From an uncultured Bacteroidaceae bacterium (lineage in GTDB: Bacteria > Bacteroidota > Bacteroidia > Bacteroidales > Bacteroidaceae), in NCBI GenBank assembly GCA_905234125.1, contig CAJOGQ010000024.1, positions 1-32,321 of the forward strand: a stretch of DNA of 32,321 nucleotides, in the 5' to 3' direction. Within the stretch, counting starts at the first letter, position 1. The number at the start of each line of letters is the position of its first letter. This document shows, piece by piece, positions 8,791 to 17,523 of this stretch. Made by a program: the position numbers and the translations under genes. The notes under the pieces were generated by a model. The model was not told the DNA's origin. It searched no databases and saw only the letters and a program-made list of their open reading frames with translations.

Positions 8791-10451
8791 TTCAGTTTCA
8801 TATAGGGAATCGAAGTGCCCACATAACGTGTCCATTCCGTTTCCGTCAAATTACGGTTCAACTTCTTATGCAACTGCTGTGCCATATCGTCTGCCGAAGA
8901 GTCCATCAGCATCACACTACCTGCCGATGTGCCAACCCACAAGTCCCTTCCATCGGCATCGCAACATACGGCCAACACCCAGCCATCGAATGTATAATCG
9001 ACAGGAACAAGCCATTCAGTAGGAATCTCCGTGTTGTTGCGGTGTTGCTTTGTGATGGTCTTGGTCTGCATCTCCTGACGGAAATTCAGTCCACTCTCAA
9101 AAGCCAGATTGTCCATGTGCCAAAGATAGATGGTCTTATCGTAACCACCCGTCACAATGGTGGAACCCTGCATGTCAATGTCCACACATTTAGCTTTTTG
9201 TGCAGCCAAGGTTTCTGTCACACGGTTATACTTATTGATTGGATAGACCGTGCCATCTGCAACTGCCACCGACAGGCATTGCGTGGCCTTGTCGTAATGG
9301 GCTGCAGTCACCACACCCTTCACCAATGGAGTCTTAGCCTCTATTTTTCCTTCCGCATTCATCTCGGCGTAGGAACCGTCGGCATAGAAGAGGCAAACAA
9401 CGCCCTCACGTTCCACAAAGGTGCTCAGCGTCTTGGACAATGGAACAGGTGCTGATACGCTTCCTCCTGCATACCAAACCAGACTCTTCTTGCCAGCTAT
9501 CAGCAGTTTGTCGCCAATGGGAAGGATGCGAAGGTAAGATTCTTCAGGCAACGCGATGCGGGTCAAGTTCCCCTGTTCGTTCAGGCGGCACAGCGTTCCC
9601 TTGTATGACAAGGCATAAATCCACGATCCCTGCACCGTCACATCGCGGAAATCACAAGTCTTGTCCTGTAACAAGATGCGTGAAGTAATATTGTTTCTCT
9701 GACCACTTCCAAAGGATGCTGTCAGCAGTTCCACTTCTCCATAGTTTGTCACAGCCACACATTGCTGCTTCTTGCCCGGTATGCTTGCGATGGCATTCAC
9801 AGCTCCATTCTGCCTCATTCTGTAGCGCAGGATGCCGTTCGTGGCTTGGGTCAGCGCCTTGAAGGTGTCGGAGAAGTATTGGTTCCCACGATTGTTTTTC
9901 AGGAAATACCAGCTGGTGTAGGCCAACAGGTCTGCCACATCGGTATCTCCAGCCTCGCGCCTCACCTGAGAAGTCACACCCAAGATACGTGCCTGAGTAC
10001 GAAGGTTCAGGGTATCAGCAACATTCTTTGCATGGGTGGCTTCATCACGCTGTTCCTCGGCAATCTGTTGCTGACGCTCAGCATTGGCACGTTCGCGTTC
10101 AGCTTCTTGGGCTGCTGCCGTGGCCTTGTTCTCAGCCTCATGGGCGGCACGGCTCTCCATTTCAGCACGGGAAGCATTCTGCGTGGCAAGCAACGATTGT
10201 TCCTCGGCACGGTCTCGCTGTTGGTCAGAAATGGCCTTCTGCTGATAGGCGATGTCCTCCATCTGCTGACTCACTCGTTTCACCACAGCAGCATCACGTT
10301 CACCGGCACGCAAACGTTCCACTTCATCGTTCAGTTCTGCCACCTCACCATTTGACCGGTGTGCGCCCATCTGATAGGCACCCACTACCACAAAAGCCAG
10401 CACAGCCAAAACGGCAACTGCCATTAATATGTATTTGTAAAGACCTTTCAC
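8787..10451 (-). CDS. Membrane-anchored coiled-coil and beta-propeller (WD40-like) protein
   Basis: 554 residues. The start is a GTG at 10451 whose bases overlap the upstream TGA (GTGA), so it is almost certainly translated by coupling. One membrane helix (~8-27) is followed by a long Ala/Glu/Gln-rich coiled coil (~35-150). Next is a helical segment containing RREAGDTDVADLLAYTSWYFLKNN, the type of stretch often seen just before WD40 propellers in NACHT/WD40 proteins. A repeat-rich beta region follows (~210-540), with blade-like units such as GGYDKTIYLWHMDN and LWVGTSAGSVMLMDSS. No catalytic domain is visible. With the N-terminal anchor, the propeller should lie in the cytoplasm or periplasm according to topology I cannot settle. 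Role inferred: scaffold linking the phosphatase and kinase components. Confidence 0.82.
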   Translation of the reverse strand: MKGLYKYILMAVAVLAVLAFVVVGAYQMGAHRSNGEVAELNDEVERLRAGERDAAVVKRVSQQMEDIAYQQKAISDQQRDRAEEQSLLATQNASRAEMESRAAHEAENKATAAAQEAERERANAERQQQIAEEQRDEATHAKNVADTLNLRTQARILGVTSQVRREAGDTDVADLLAYTSWYFLKNNRGNQYFSDTFKALTQATNGILRYRMRQNGAVNAIASIPGKKQQCVAVTNYGEVELLTASFGSGQRNNITSRILLQDKTCDFRDVTVQGSWIYALSYKGTLCRLNEQGNLTRIALPEESYLRILPIGDKLLIAGKKSLVWYAGGSVSAPVPLSKTLSTFVEREGVVCLFYADGSYAEMNAEGKIEAKTPLVKGVVTAAHYDKATQCLSVAVADGTVYPINKYNRVTETLAAQKAKCVDIDMQGSTIVTGGYDKTIYLWHMDNLAFESGLNFRQEMQTKTITKQHRNNTEIPTEWLVPVDYTFDGWVLAVCCDADGRDLWVGTSAGSVMLMDSSADDMAQQLHKKLNRNLTETEWTRYVGTSIPYMKLK

Positions 10452-11611
10452 TTTCTGCGAATCACTAACAGGGTTATATCGTCACTCTGCGGAGCCTCAC
10501 CTGCAAATTCTTTCACTTTGGCGTTGATGGCAGTCACGATTTCCTCACTGTTCGCCCCCTTCAGTTCTGCCAAAGCCGCCTCCAAACGGGGTTCACAAAA
10601 CTGCTGATGGTCAATGTTCTCAGCTTCTGTCACGCCATCCGTGTACATCACCAATGTGTCGCCTTGACCAAGTTGCAAACTTTCGTTCTGGAAAGGCATG
10701 CCCTCCACGGCTCCCAATACCAGGTTGCACTTTGACTCCAGCATCTTCACGCTGCCATCGGCATGTAGGATGTAAGGAGGATTGTGACCAGCGTTGGTGA
10801 AGTCAATGGCGCCCGTTTTGAGGTTGTATATGCCATAGAAGACCGTCACGAACATCGAATCCACACTCTCATCACAGAGCATGTTGTTCACCGTCTGCAT
10901 ACACTCGTTCGAGGGAATTCCTCTTAATCCTGTAGCCTTGATGAGGGTTCGGCTCACAGCCATGAAGATGGCGGCAGGCACACCCTTACCACTCACATCG
11001 GCCATCGTGAAGCCGATGCGATGGTCATCGATGGGGAAGAAGTCGTAGAAGTCACCGCCCACATCCTTGGCAGCTATCATGCTGGCATGGATGTCAACTG
11101 CATCGGCGTCTTCCATCTTCAACTTGAAGGTGCGAGGCAGGATGGCATGCTGAATCTCACGTGCCACCGTCAAGTCGCTCTGGAGGTCAACCAGTTGATT
11201 GTGCTCCTTCTGCGCACTTCGGATGAACTGAATCTGTTCCACAGCCTTATCGATGGTCAATTGCAGGTCATCGAGGTCAATAGGCTTCGTGGCAAAATCG
11301 AATGCGCCATTGTTCATGGCGTGACGGATATTGTCCATGTCGCCGTATGCACTCACCATGATGCACTTGAGAGATGGGTTGCGCATCTCGTTGATTTTGG
11401 TCAACAAGGTCAACCCGTCCATTTCAGGCATGTTGATGTCGGAAAGGATAATGTCGATGTCAGGATGTTTCAGAAGCACCTGCAGAGCCTCCAAGCCATT
11501 GTGGGCAAAGAAGAACTCATACTCTCCCTTTCTGATTTTCCTTCTGAAATATTGAGTCAAAAGCAACTCAAGATCTATTTCGTCATCTACGCTAAGAATT
11601 TTTACTGCCAT
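10448..11611 (-). CDS. Response regulator with PP2C/SpoIIE-type serine phosphatase output
   Basis: 387 residues. The receiver domain (1-125) has the acidic pair Asp9/Asp10, phospho-acceptor Asp58 in LSDINMPEMDG, Ser87, and Lys109 in ATKPID. A helical linker with the RsbU-like signature DLTVAREIQHAILPRTF follows. The PP2C domain (~175-387) has the metal-binding motifs KDVGGDFYDFF, TMADVSGKGVPAA, YTDGVTEAEN and SDDITLLV. It should dephosphorylate a Ser/Thr-phosphorylated partner when its receiver is phosphorylated, probably by the operon's kinase. No anti-sigma factor or STAS antagonist gene, the usual partners, lies in the window. It is the first gene of the operon, about 20 nt after the predicted transcription start. 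Confidence 0.93.
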   Translation of the reverse strand: MAVKILSVDDEIDLELLLTQYFRRKIRKGEYEFFFAHNGLEALQVLLKHPDIDIILSDINMPEMDGLTLLTKINEMRNPSLKCIMVSAYGDMDNIRHAMNNGAFDFATKPIDLDDLQLTIDKAVEQIQFIRSAQKEHNQLVDLQSDLTVAREIQHAILPRTFKLKMEDADAVDIHASMIAAKDVGGDFYDFFPIDDHRIGFTMADVSGKGVPAAIFMAVSRTLIKATGLRGIPSNECMQTVNNMLCDESVDSMFVTVFYGIYNLKTGAIDFTNAGHNPPYILHADGSVKMLESKCNLVLGAVEGMPFQNESLQLGQGDTLVMYTDGVTEAENIDHQQFCEPRLEAALAELKGANSEEIVTAINAKVKEFAGEAPQSDDITLLVIRRK

Positions 11612-11637
11612 TTATATAAAAGTTTAAGTTTCATGTG

Positions 11638-11666
11638 CAAAGTTAGCGATTTCTTCCGAAAAGCAA
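11638..11666 (-). promoter_or_regulatory. Promoter of the six-gene minus-strand operon
   Basis: On the minus strand TAACTTTG (complement of 11638-11645) fits the Bacteroidota -7 box TAnnTTTG. A TTG (complement of 11664-11666) lies 18 bp upstream. Transcription should begin near 11631, about 20 nt before the response regulator start. Confidence 0.6.
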
Positions 11667-11694
11667 CATAAAAACTATAAAATCTTCATTTTAC

Positions 11695-11726
11695 TTGTCA
11701 TTTTTCGTTAAAATTCTCTATCTTTG
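11695..11726 (+). promoter_or_regulatory. Promoter of the lipoprotein gene
   Basis: TATCTTTG at 11719-11726 matches TAnnTTTG, with TTG at 11695-11697 (21-bp gap). It lies about 25 nt before the ATG at 11752 and is divergent from the operon promoter. Confidence 0.6.
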
Positions 11727-11751
11727 TGCCCAAAATCAAGAAAAAGAAGTC

Positions 11752-12345
11752 ATGAAACGTTTTTATTTGATACTGATGGCACTGACCATCCTGATTCTTT
11801 CCTCGTGTGAAGAGAAAAAAAAGATCGAGCCCCCTACACCCAAAGTGGAGGTCAGACCGTTGGAAGAAATACCGGGCATCTTTGAGGCACATGGAACAAT
11901 CGGAGATGGTTCAAGCATGAATGTCATCGAGTTCATCAACGATGACGGAGACACACTCTACATCACCAAGAACGTACAGAGCGTGATGGGAGGTCTTGTT
12001 GTGGGCGATGAGATAGATGTGATCTACAACGTCAGCAAGGAAGACATCGTTGCTTCTGTAGCTGTAAACCTCACCACCCTGCAGCATTTGTGGACACAAA
12101 AGGGGGCTGATGGCCGTGAGCAGAGCCTGGAACTCGATGCTGGCGGACGTGCCAACACGTATAATATGTCTGTCAACTATGATGAGTGGGAAGTGAAAGA
12201 TGGCCTCCTGTTGCTCCACTCGCCCAAGAAGGTGGGGGATGAGTCGCCTGCCGTGGTTGATTCATTCGAAATCCTTCAACTCACCACGGACAGCCTCGTG
12301 CTGATGCATGGAAACCTGATGACGGAATTTAAGCGATACAACTAA
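11752..12345 (+). CDS. Small lipoprotein, lipocalin-like
   Basis: 197 residues from the ATG at 11752. This start gives a signal peptide with lipobox LILSSC (lipidated Cys19). The 19-codon upstream extension of the frame would cover the promoter box and is rejected. The mature part is mostly beta, with alternating segments such as SMNVIEFINDDGDTLYI and DGLLLLHSP, and ends TTDSLVLMHGNLMTEFKRY. That last segment resembles the closing strand of the small lipocalin-like lipoproteins common in Bacteroidales. Glu-Glu-Lys follows the lipid Cys, but I cannot decide whether it faces the periplasm or the surface. The function is unknown, and it is followed 78 bp later by the DUF2264 gene. Confidence 0.75.
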   Translation: MKRFYLILMALTILILSSCEEKKKIEPPTPKVEVRPLEEIPGIFEAHGTIGDGSSMNVIEFINDDGDTLYITKNVQSVMGGLVVGDEIDVIYNVSKEDIVASVAVNLTTLQHLWTQKGADGREQSLELDAGGRANTYNMSVNYDEWEVKDGLLLLHSPKKVGDESPAVVDSFEILQLTTDSLVLMHGNLMTEFKRYN

Positions 12346-12371
12346 AGCCCCCAAAGGGGGCTAACGCGATG
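12346..12371. terminator. Perfect G/C hairpin plus shared 13-bp sequence
   Basis: AGCCCCC-AAA-GGGGGCT (12346-12362) is a perfect 7-bp stem right after the lipoprotein stop, but it has no U-run. The overlapping GGCTAACGCGATG (12359-12371) reappears reverse-complemented at 31805-31817, so this is more likely a dispersed intergenic repeat than a dedicated terminator. Confidence 0.5.
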
Positions 12372-12423
12372 TAAGCGGCTCGCATTTGACTATTCACATT
12401 AACTAATTTTATACCTATTCATT

Positions 12424-13770
12424 ATGAAAAGAATCACCCTATCGATGATCCTTGTCAGCATGTGTATCAGCACTTTTGCAGCAGGCAAGGACAAGCAGAA
12501 AACTGACCGTGAAGTATGGGTGGACATCATGTATCAGATGGCCGAACCCGTTATGAAGAACATGGCTGAAGGGAAACTTCAGCAAGTGATGGACACAGCA
12601 GGAGGCAACAAGAGCCTGGAACTCTCGCCCACATGGGACAATCGTGACAAGAAAGTGGCCTACATGGAAGCTTTCGGACGACTCCTTGCGGGTTTGGCTC
12701 CTTGGCTCAATCTGCCCGATGATGACACCCCTGAAAGTGCCAAGCGCAAGCAATTGCGTGAATGGACACGCAAGGCCATCATCAATGCCGTTGACCCCAA
12801 CTCACCTGACCGTCTTGGCTGGGAGAACGGAGGCCAGACGCTTGTTGATGGTGCATACGTGGTTGAAGGGCTCTACCGCGGCTACGATTCCCTTTGGGTG
12901 CCGCTGCCAGAAGAAACAAAGAAACTTTACATCAAGGAGATTCAAGGCCTGCGCCGTTATGACCCTCCTTACACGAATTGGTTGCTTTTCGTGGCGATGG
13001 AAGAAAGTTTCCTGATGTATGTGGGTGCCCAATACGACCCCTATCGCATCAAACTCGCTCTTGCCAAGGTGGAAGAATGGTACATTGGCGATGGTATTTA
13101 TAGCGATGGCCCTTCATTTGCCTTCGACTACTACAACTCCTACGTCATCCAGCCCATGTACACAGAGTGCTTGGAGATGATTTCTGCCAAGAACCCTAAC
13201 GGAAGTTACCTCATCTTCAGCAAAACCAATGAGAAGACTCGTGGTGCCAAGAACCGTCTCGCAGAAGTGGTGAAGCGCATGCAGAAGTGGTCTGTCATCC
13301 TTGAACGCTTCATCTCTCCTGAAGGCACCTTCCCTGTGGTGGGACGTAGCATCCCTTATCGTATGGCAACTCTCCAGCCTCTCGCACAACTTGCTTGGCG
13401 TAAGCAACTGCCTCAGGAACTTCACAATGGACAAGTCCGTTCAGCCATCACAGCTGTGGCCAACCGCATGTTCTACGGACAGGTGGAGAATCCTCTCAAA
13501 AGCGCCAAGGCACTCAGCAAGAACTACAACGAAGGCGGTTTCCTCACCATTGGCTTTGTGGGTCCTCATCCTAATGTGGCTGACTGGTACACCAACAACG
13601 GTTCGCTCTACATGACAAGCCTTGCATTCCTTCCTCTTGGCCTGCCTGAGACGGATCCTTTCTGGACAGACCCAGCCGAGAAGTGGACCAGCAAGAAGGC
13701 TTGGGAAGGTGATGATTTCCCCAAAGACCACAAGTGGGACATCAACCGCCAGATGCTTTATTGGGAGTAA
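12424..13770 (+). CDS. DUF2264 family protein (GH154-like), secreted
   Basis: 448 residues with a signal peptide (about 1-19, ending TFAAG). The body is Trp/Tyr-rich and helical, as expected for an (alpha/alpha)6-type fold. Characteristic DUF2264 segments are GRLLAGLAPWL (about 78-88), DPNSPDRLGWENGGQ, NWLLFVAMEESFL, YIGDGIYSDGPSFAFDYYNSYVIQPMY, and FVGPHPNVADWYTNNGSLYMTS. To my knowledge members of this family have been reported as exo-acting enzymes on uronic-acid-bearing plant glycans and placed in GH154; activity for this one is inferred from family only. No SusCD pair or other carbohydrate enzymes lie nearby, so this is not an obvious utilisation locus. No canonical -7 box was found in the 78-bp gap, so it may be co-transcribed with the lipoprotein. 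Confidence 0.88.
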   Translation: MKRITLSMILVSMCISTFAAGKDKQKTDREVWVDIMYQMAEPVMKNMAEGKLQQVMDTAGGNKSLELSPTWDNRDKKVAYMEAFGRLLAGLAPWLNLPDDDTPESAKRKQLREWTRKAIINAVDPNSPDRLGWENGGQTLVDGAYVVEGLYRGYDSLWVPLPEETKKLYIKEIQGLRRYDPPYTNWLLFVAMEESFLMYVGAQYDPYRIKLALAKVEEWYIGDGIYSDGPSFAFDYYNSYVIQPMYTECLEMISAKNPNGSYLIFSKTNEKTRGAKNRLAEVVKRMQKWSVILERFISPEGTFPVVGRSIPYRMATLQPLAQLAWRKQLPQELHNGQVRSAITAVANRMFYGQVENPLKSAKALSKNYNEGGFLTIGFVGPHPNVADWYTNNGSLYMTSLAFLPLGLPETDPFWTDPAEKWTSKKAWEGDDFPKDHKWDINRQMLYWE

Positions 13771-13788
13771 ACGATTGGAAATAAAAAA

Positions 13789-13821
13789 GAAAGGGGTGGA
13801 CCATCACGGCTCACCCCTTTC
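13789..13821. terminator. Bidirectional terminator between convergent genes
   Basis: GAAAGGGGTG (13789-13798) pairs perfectly with CACCCCTTTC (13812-13821). A U-rich tail follows on the plus strand, and the A-run at 13781-13788 gives a U-run on the minus strand. It serves the DUF2264 gene and the 1134-residue protein gene. Confidence 0.8.
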
Positions 13822-13870
13822 TCTTCATATTTAACCAATTACCAATTTAATTATATTAATGAAATTATAA

Positions 13871-16800
13871 TTATCTGTTGAGTCTAACAGCACCGTTCTT
13901 GATAACGAGGCCCTTGTAAGAGTCATCTACACGCTGACCAGCGATGTTGAATGTACCCTTGTTAGCCTTTGGAGCCTTCACATCTGCGATGCCTGTGAGA
14001 ACCTGCTTGAAGGTTTCACCAGAGAGGTAGAAGAGTTCGAAGTCGTCCATGATTACCCAGTCAGAGCCGATAGCAGCAGTCTTGCGGATACCGATTTCAA
14101 CGTTCTCACCAGAGTTGATAGTGAACTTAACCTTGTTGGTCACAGCGTCAGGATTGTTCTCGCACCACATGTAGAATCCGTACATAGAAGCAGGATAGAA
14201 GTAAGTAGTGCCGTCAATCTCGATCTGAGTATCGAATGGGTATGCGCCCTGAGCGAGGTGCTCGTAAGTAGCTGTAGCAGCCTCAGTCTCGCCTTCACCT
14301 TCAGGTGCAAGCGTCTGGATCTTGGTTGGGAATCTTGTTACAGTACCGTCACCATTGTCCTCCTCATCGTAAGCAGTAACAACCTCTTCGAAGCTGTTTG
14401 CAGTACCCTTGAGAGACTCGATAGCCTTCACGTAAACGAAGTTGTCGTTCTCACCAGCCTTAGCGAAGAGTTCAGCGTTGTGGTTCTCCCAAGCCTCTTC
14501 ACCACCAGCAGTATTGAATGCGTTCACGAGGTCAGCAGTTACAGAACCACCGTCACGATAGATAGCCTTTGCACGGAGCTCGTAAGTACCAGCTGGGAGA
14601 CCTGCGAGGATCTGAGAGAAGGTGAATGCAGACTTGTTCCAAAGCTCAGCGTTCTCACGGCCATATTCGTTAACTGTAGGATTGCTTCCGCAAGACCAAC
14701 CCTCGATTGGCTCATCTTTACCCTGGAATGGGCCTTCAGTGAAGCTTGCGTTAACGATAACAGCTGATACATCAACTGGAGAAGTCTCTGTAGCGTCACC
14801 TGCCTTGAGTGCATCGAAGAGAGCGATGTTAGATGGCAATGCGAGTTCTGCAATGAACTTATCAAGAGTTTCAACGCTTTCACCCTTTGCGGATGCTTTG
14901 AGTGTAGCTACCTGCTTAGTAATAGCATCCTTCAAAACTGGATCATCGTAGTCAGAAGCCTTGTCGTAAGCAGCCATGTAATCGCTGTACTTGTCAGCCT
15001 GTGCATTGAGATCAGCTACACCTTCGTAAGTGTCTGTGTCAGCCTCACCAAATGCAACTGCGTTATTGTATGCAGGTGAGATGATAGCGTTAGCCTCGTC
15101 AGAAGTGTACTCCTCAAGGAGGCCTTCGTAAGTCTTAGTAGCGGTGAACTTCTTTTCAACACCCTGTGCCGTAGAGATGTAGTCTCTTGCGTCAACAGTT
15201 ATAGCAATAGCTGCATCGTAAGCGTCTGCGCTGGTGAGAGGCAACTTGATAGCTGCGAGAATATCGTCAACAGCCTTCTGGTCACCCTTGAACAGGAGAG
15301 CATCTTTCAGTTCATCTATTTCAGCAATTTCTTTCTGAATCATCTTGTCGAATGGAGGATTCGTGCCGTAGAACATGAGGCGGAAACCGGTGAAGTCACC
15401 AGTAATAGAGCTCTGACCACCGATGAGGAGCTTACCGTCGCTCACCTGAACAGTACCAGTCTTGTGCTCCTGCCAGATAACTGCATTCCACTCGTACCAA
15501 CCGTTGTTGGAACCAAGGATCTGCTGGCAATAGTAACCGTCTGCGTGACCTACAACAGATGCTACGCGTACTTCATCAGAGTTCTGAGCGAAGATGTTGT
15601 GGTATGGAGGCAGATTGTCATCAGACCATTTGCTGTCGTTCATATTACCACGTACAAGACCCTTCAAGCTATAGTAACCGTTAGGCAGACCAACGAGTTG
15701 CTGGCAAACACCTTCCCAATCATCATAACTGGTTGACCATCCCTGGCTAACACCAATCAGATGAGCCTGATAGTAGAGGTGATAGCTGTTTGCAGACCAT
15801 CCGTCACCGAATGTCTTCAGTCTCTTATACCACTGGTTGTTAGCGCTTGCATCGGCTGCAAGTTCTACTTCAGAGCTAATGTCGGTACGAGCACCATCGT
15901 TTGTTCCATAATCTGTTGGATTACCAACATCCTGCCAAGTTTCTTCCTTGAGTGTCCAAGTACCATCCTCGTTTTGAGTTGGGTTGTACTCTGGATTCAC
16001 GAACCAAGGATGCTTGATGAGGGCTGTAAAGTCCTTAGCGCCCTCCTCGTCAGGATCTTGGGTGTCGAGGTAAGCAGCACGAGCTGCAGCGAGGTCTGTG
16101 TAAACCTTATTGAAATATGCGCCTGGATCTTCACCAAGAGCATCCACATCATCAGTCTTAGCAGCAGTTACAGCAGTGTTGTATGCAGCCTGGAAGGTTG
16201 CTTTACCTGGGAAGTCAGTAGAAGCAAGCATGTCCTCAGACATTTGGATAAGTTCAATGAGGCTATTGATAGAAATCATCGTTTTTCCATACTCCTCCGT
16301 AGTGGCTTCGATGTTTTTGAGAACTGCGTCAAGTTCTGCAACAGAAGCAGCACCGTCAATTAGGTCAGTCAAGTCCATGACGAGGTCGCAGATAGCACCA
16401 GCAAAACCTGAGAAACCTGCATCGTCAGCTATATCCTGATACTCGGCAAGAGGTTCGAGTGCCGTTTTGGCATCTGCCTTGGCAGCATCCAGCTGGTCTT
16501 GTTCAGTAGCCTGACCTTGATAGATAACCTGTAAGTTACTGAATGGCAACCAGTCTTCAGAGATAGAAGCGACCTTGCGGAGACCCAAGCGAATCCATGA
16601 ATCTTCCAACAAGACGATTCTCATTTCATTCCAATATCTGCCTTCAGCAAAATAAAGAATGATGGCAGGAGTACAAGATGGATAGTAAACAGTAACCTTC
16701 TCACCTTCTGCATTCGTAATCTTGTTGTTACCGTCCTTCATCCAGTCGCTGGCATCATAAAGAAGAGTTTCCTGTTCTGATGTAGCCATTGAACGAATAA

Positions 16801-17275
16801 CGGTGTTCACTTCGCGCTGTACTTCTGATGAAGCATCTTCGCTTGCCAAGACATCTGCATAGAGATAACAATTCTTCTTGGCATTTCCCTTGTTGTAATT
16901 AGTGAAGGTGTCATTGGGGTTACCTTCACGATAGAAAGACTGTACCTTAATAGTATAAACACCTGCAGGGAACTTAACCACCTGATAGATGTCCAAGGCT
17001 GGCTTTGCGTAGAAAGAGATTACGCCGCCATTGCCCTCATTAGGTACATACTCGTTAGGGGCAACATCACCCTTCCAGTAGTTACCGAGATCAGAAATCT
17101 CGTAACGGCCATACTGGAATGTTTTGTTTTCCCATTCGCCGGAGAACGAACCGTCGCAGTCACCAAGGCCAAGTTCCGATGTTACGTCTTGTCCTTCTGA
17201 CCAACCAGCTGAAGATTGCGCATTAGCTGACAACAAGCCGGCTACCGCAAGAACTAAAGTAAATAGTTTCTTCAT
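13871..17275 (-). CDS. Large secreted modular surface protein with three related beta modules
   Basis: 1134 residues with a signal peptide (1-19, ending SANAQ). Three similar beta-sandwich-like modules lie at about 25-250, 425-650 and 850-1090. Each carries a variant of 'P-A/N-G-x-Y-x-L/I' (FPAGVYTIKVQSFYREG, LPNGYYSLKGLVRG, LPAGTYELRAKAIYRDG). The first and third end with a matching segment (LGLRKVASISEDWLPFSNLQVIY, IGIRKTAAIGSDWVIMDDFELFY). Helical linkers (~255-400 and 655-845) resemble FIVAR-type bundles. The C-terminus (TGIADVKAPK..., FNIAGQRVDDSYKGLVIKNG) is the Prevotella tail related to type IX secretion sorting domains. It is probably a carbohydrate- or host-binding surface protein; no enzymatic motif is visible. 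It is transcribed alone. Confidence 0.8.
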   Translation of the reverse strand: MKKLFTLVLAVAGLLSANAQSSAGWSEGQDVTSELGLGDCDGSFSGEWENKTFQYGRYEISDLGNYWKGDVAPNEYVPNEGNGGVISFYAKPALDIYQVVKFPAGVYTIKVQSFYREGNPNDTFTNYNKGNAKKNCYLYADVLASEDASSEVQREVNTVIRSMATSEQETLLYDASDWMKDGNNKITNAEGEKVTVYYPSCTPAIILYFAEGRYWNEMRIVLLEDSWIRLGLRKVASISEDWLPFSNLQVIYQGQATEQDQLDAAKADAKTALEPLAEYQDIADDAGFSGFAGAICDLVMDLTDLIDGAASVAELDAVLKNIEATTEEYGKTMISINSLIELIQMSEDMLASTDFPGKATFQAAYNTAVTAAKTDDVDALGEDPGAYFNKVYTDLAAARAAYLDTQDPDEEGAKDFTALIKHPWFVNPEYNPTQNEDGTWTLKEETWQDVGNPTDYGTNDGARTDISSEVELAADASANNQWYKRLKTFGDGWSANSYHLYYQAHLIGVSQGWSTSYDDWEGVCQQLVGLPNGYYSLKGLVRGNMNDSKWSDDNLPPYHNIFAQNSDEVRVASVVGHADGYYCQQILGSNNGWYEWNAVIWQEHKTGTVQVSDGKLLIGGQSSITGDFTGFRLMFYGTNPPFDKMIQKEIAEIDELKDALLFKGDQKAVDDILAAIKLPLTSADAYDAAIAITVDARDYISTAQGVEKKFTATKTYEGLLEEYTSDEANAIISPAYNNAVAFGEADTDTYEGVADLNAQADKYSDYMAAYDKASDYDDPVLKDAITKQVATLKASAKGESVETLDKFIAELALPSNIALFDALKAGDATETSPVDVSAVIVNASFTEGPFQGKDEPIEGWSCGSNPTVNEYGRENAELWNKSAFTFSQILAGLPAGTYELRAKAIYRDGGSVTADLVNAFNTAGGEEAWENHNAELFAKAGENDNFVYVKAIESLKGTANSFEEVVTAYDEEDNGDGTVTRFPTKIQTLAPEGEGETEAATATYEHLAQGAYPFDTQIEIDGTTYFYPASMYGFYMWCENNPDAVTNKVKFTINSGENVEIGIRKTAAIGSDWVIMDDFELFYLSGETFKQVLTGIADVKAPKANKGTFNIAGQRVDDSYKGLVIKNGAVRLNR

Positions 17276-17379
17276 GATAGTTTGTTGTTTTGATTAGAAA
17301 GTTTAGAAAATAGTTATTAATTAACACGAAAAATCCATTGTTAGTGAAAGACCATTGCCCAAAAGAGCGTAATCCGATG

Positions 17380-17387
17380 CAAAAGTA
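17380..17387 (-). promoter_or_regulatory. Promoter -7 box for the 1134-residue protein gene
   Basis: The complement reads TACTTTTG, matching TAnnTTTG. No clear TTG is at the right distance, so this is a -7-only call. It would give a leader of about 100 nt. Confidence 0.45.
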
Positions 17388-17493
17388 GGGAGTCTTGAAG
17401 AATTGGGCTTTCAGATATGTAACATAGTCTTCAATTTTTGATACCAGAGCACAAATTTTGCCTAAAAAGCTGAAAAAAGTCCGTTTTTCTTCA

Positions 17494-17523
17494 TTGATAA
17501 TAGAATAAAAAGCCGTAACTTTG
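17494..17523 (+). promoter_or_regulatory. Promoter of the TM2 gene, possibly of the caspase cassette
   Basis: TAACTTTG at 17516-17523 with TTG at 17494-17496, separated by exactly 19 bp: a textbook Bacteroidota promoter. It is the only convincing promoter before the caspase genes. Confidence 0.7.

Noticed and set aside
8791-8835. 15-codon upstream start for the propeller sensor
   Set aside because: The start at 8790 overlaps the upstream stop as ATGA and gives a proper signal peptide, while the longer form buries it.
12424-13770. Polysaccharide utilisation locus around the DUF2264 gene
   Set aside because: No SusC/SusD pair, hybrid regulator or other glycan enzymes lie next to it; the TonB receptor in the window belongs to a different operon.
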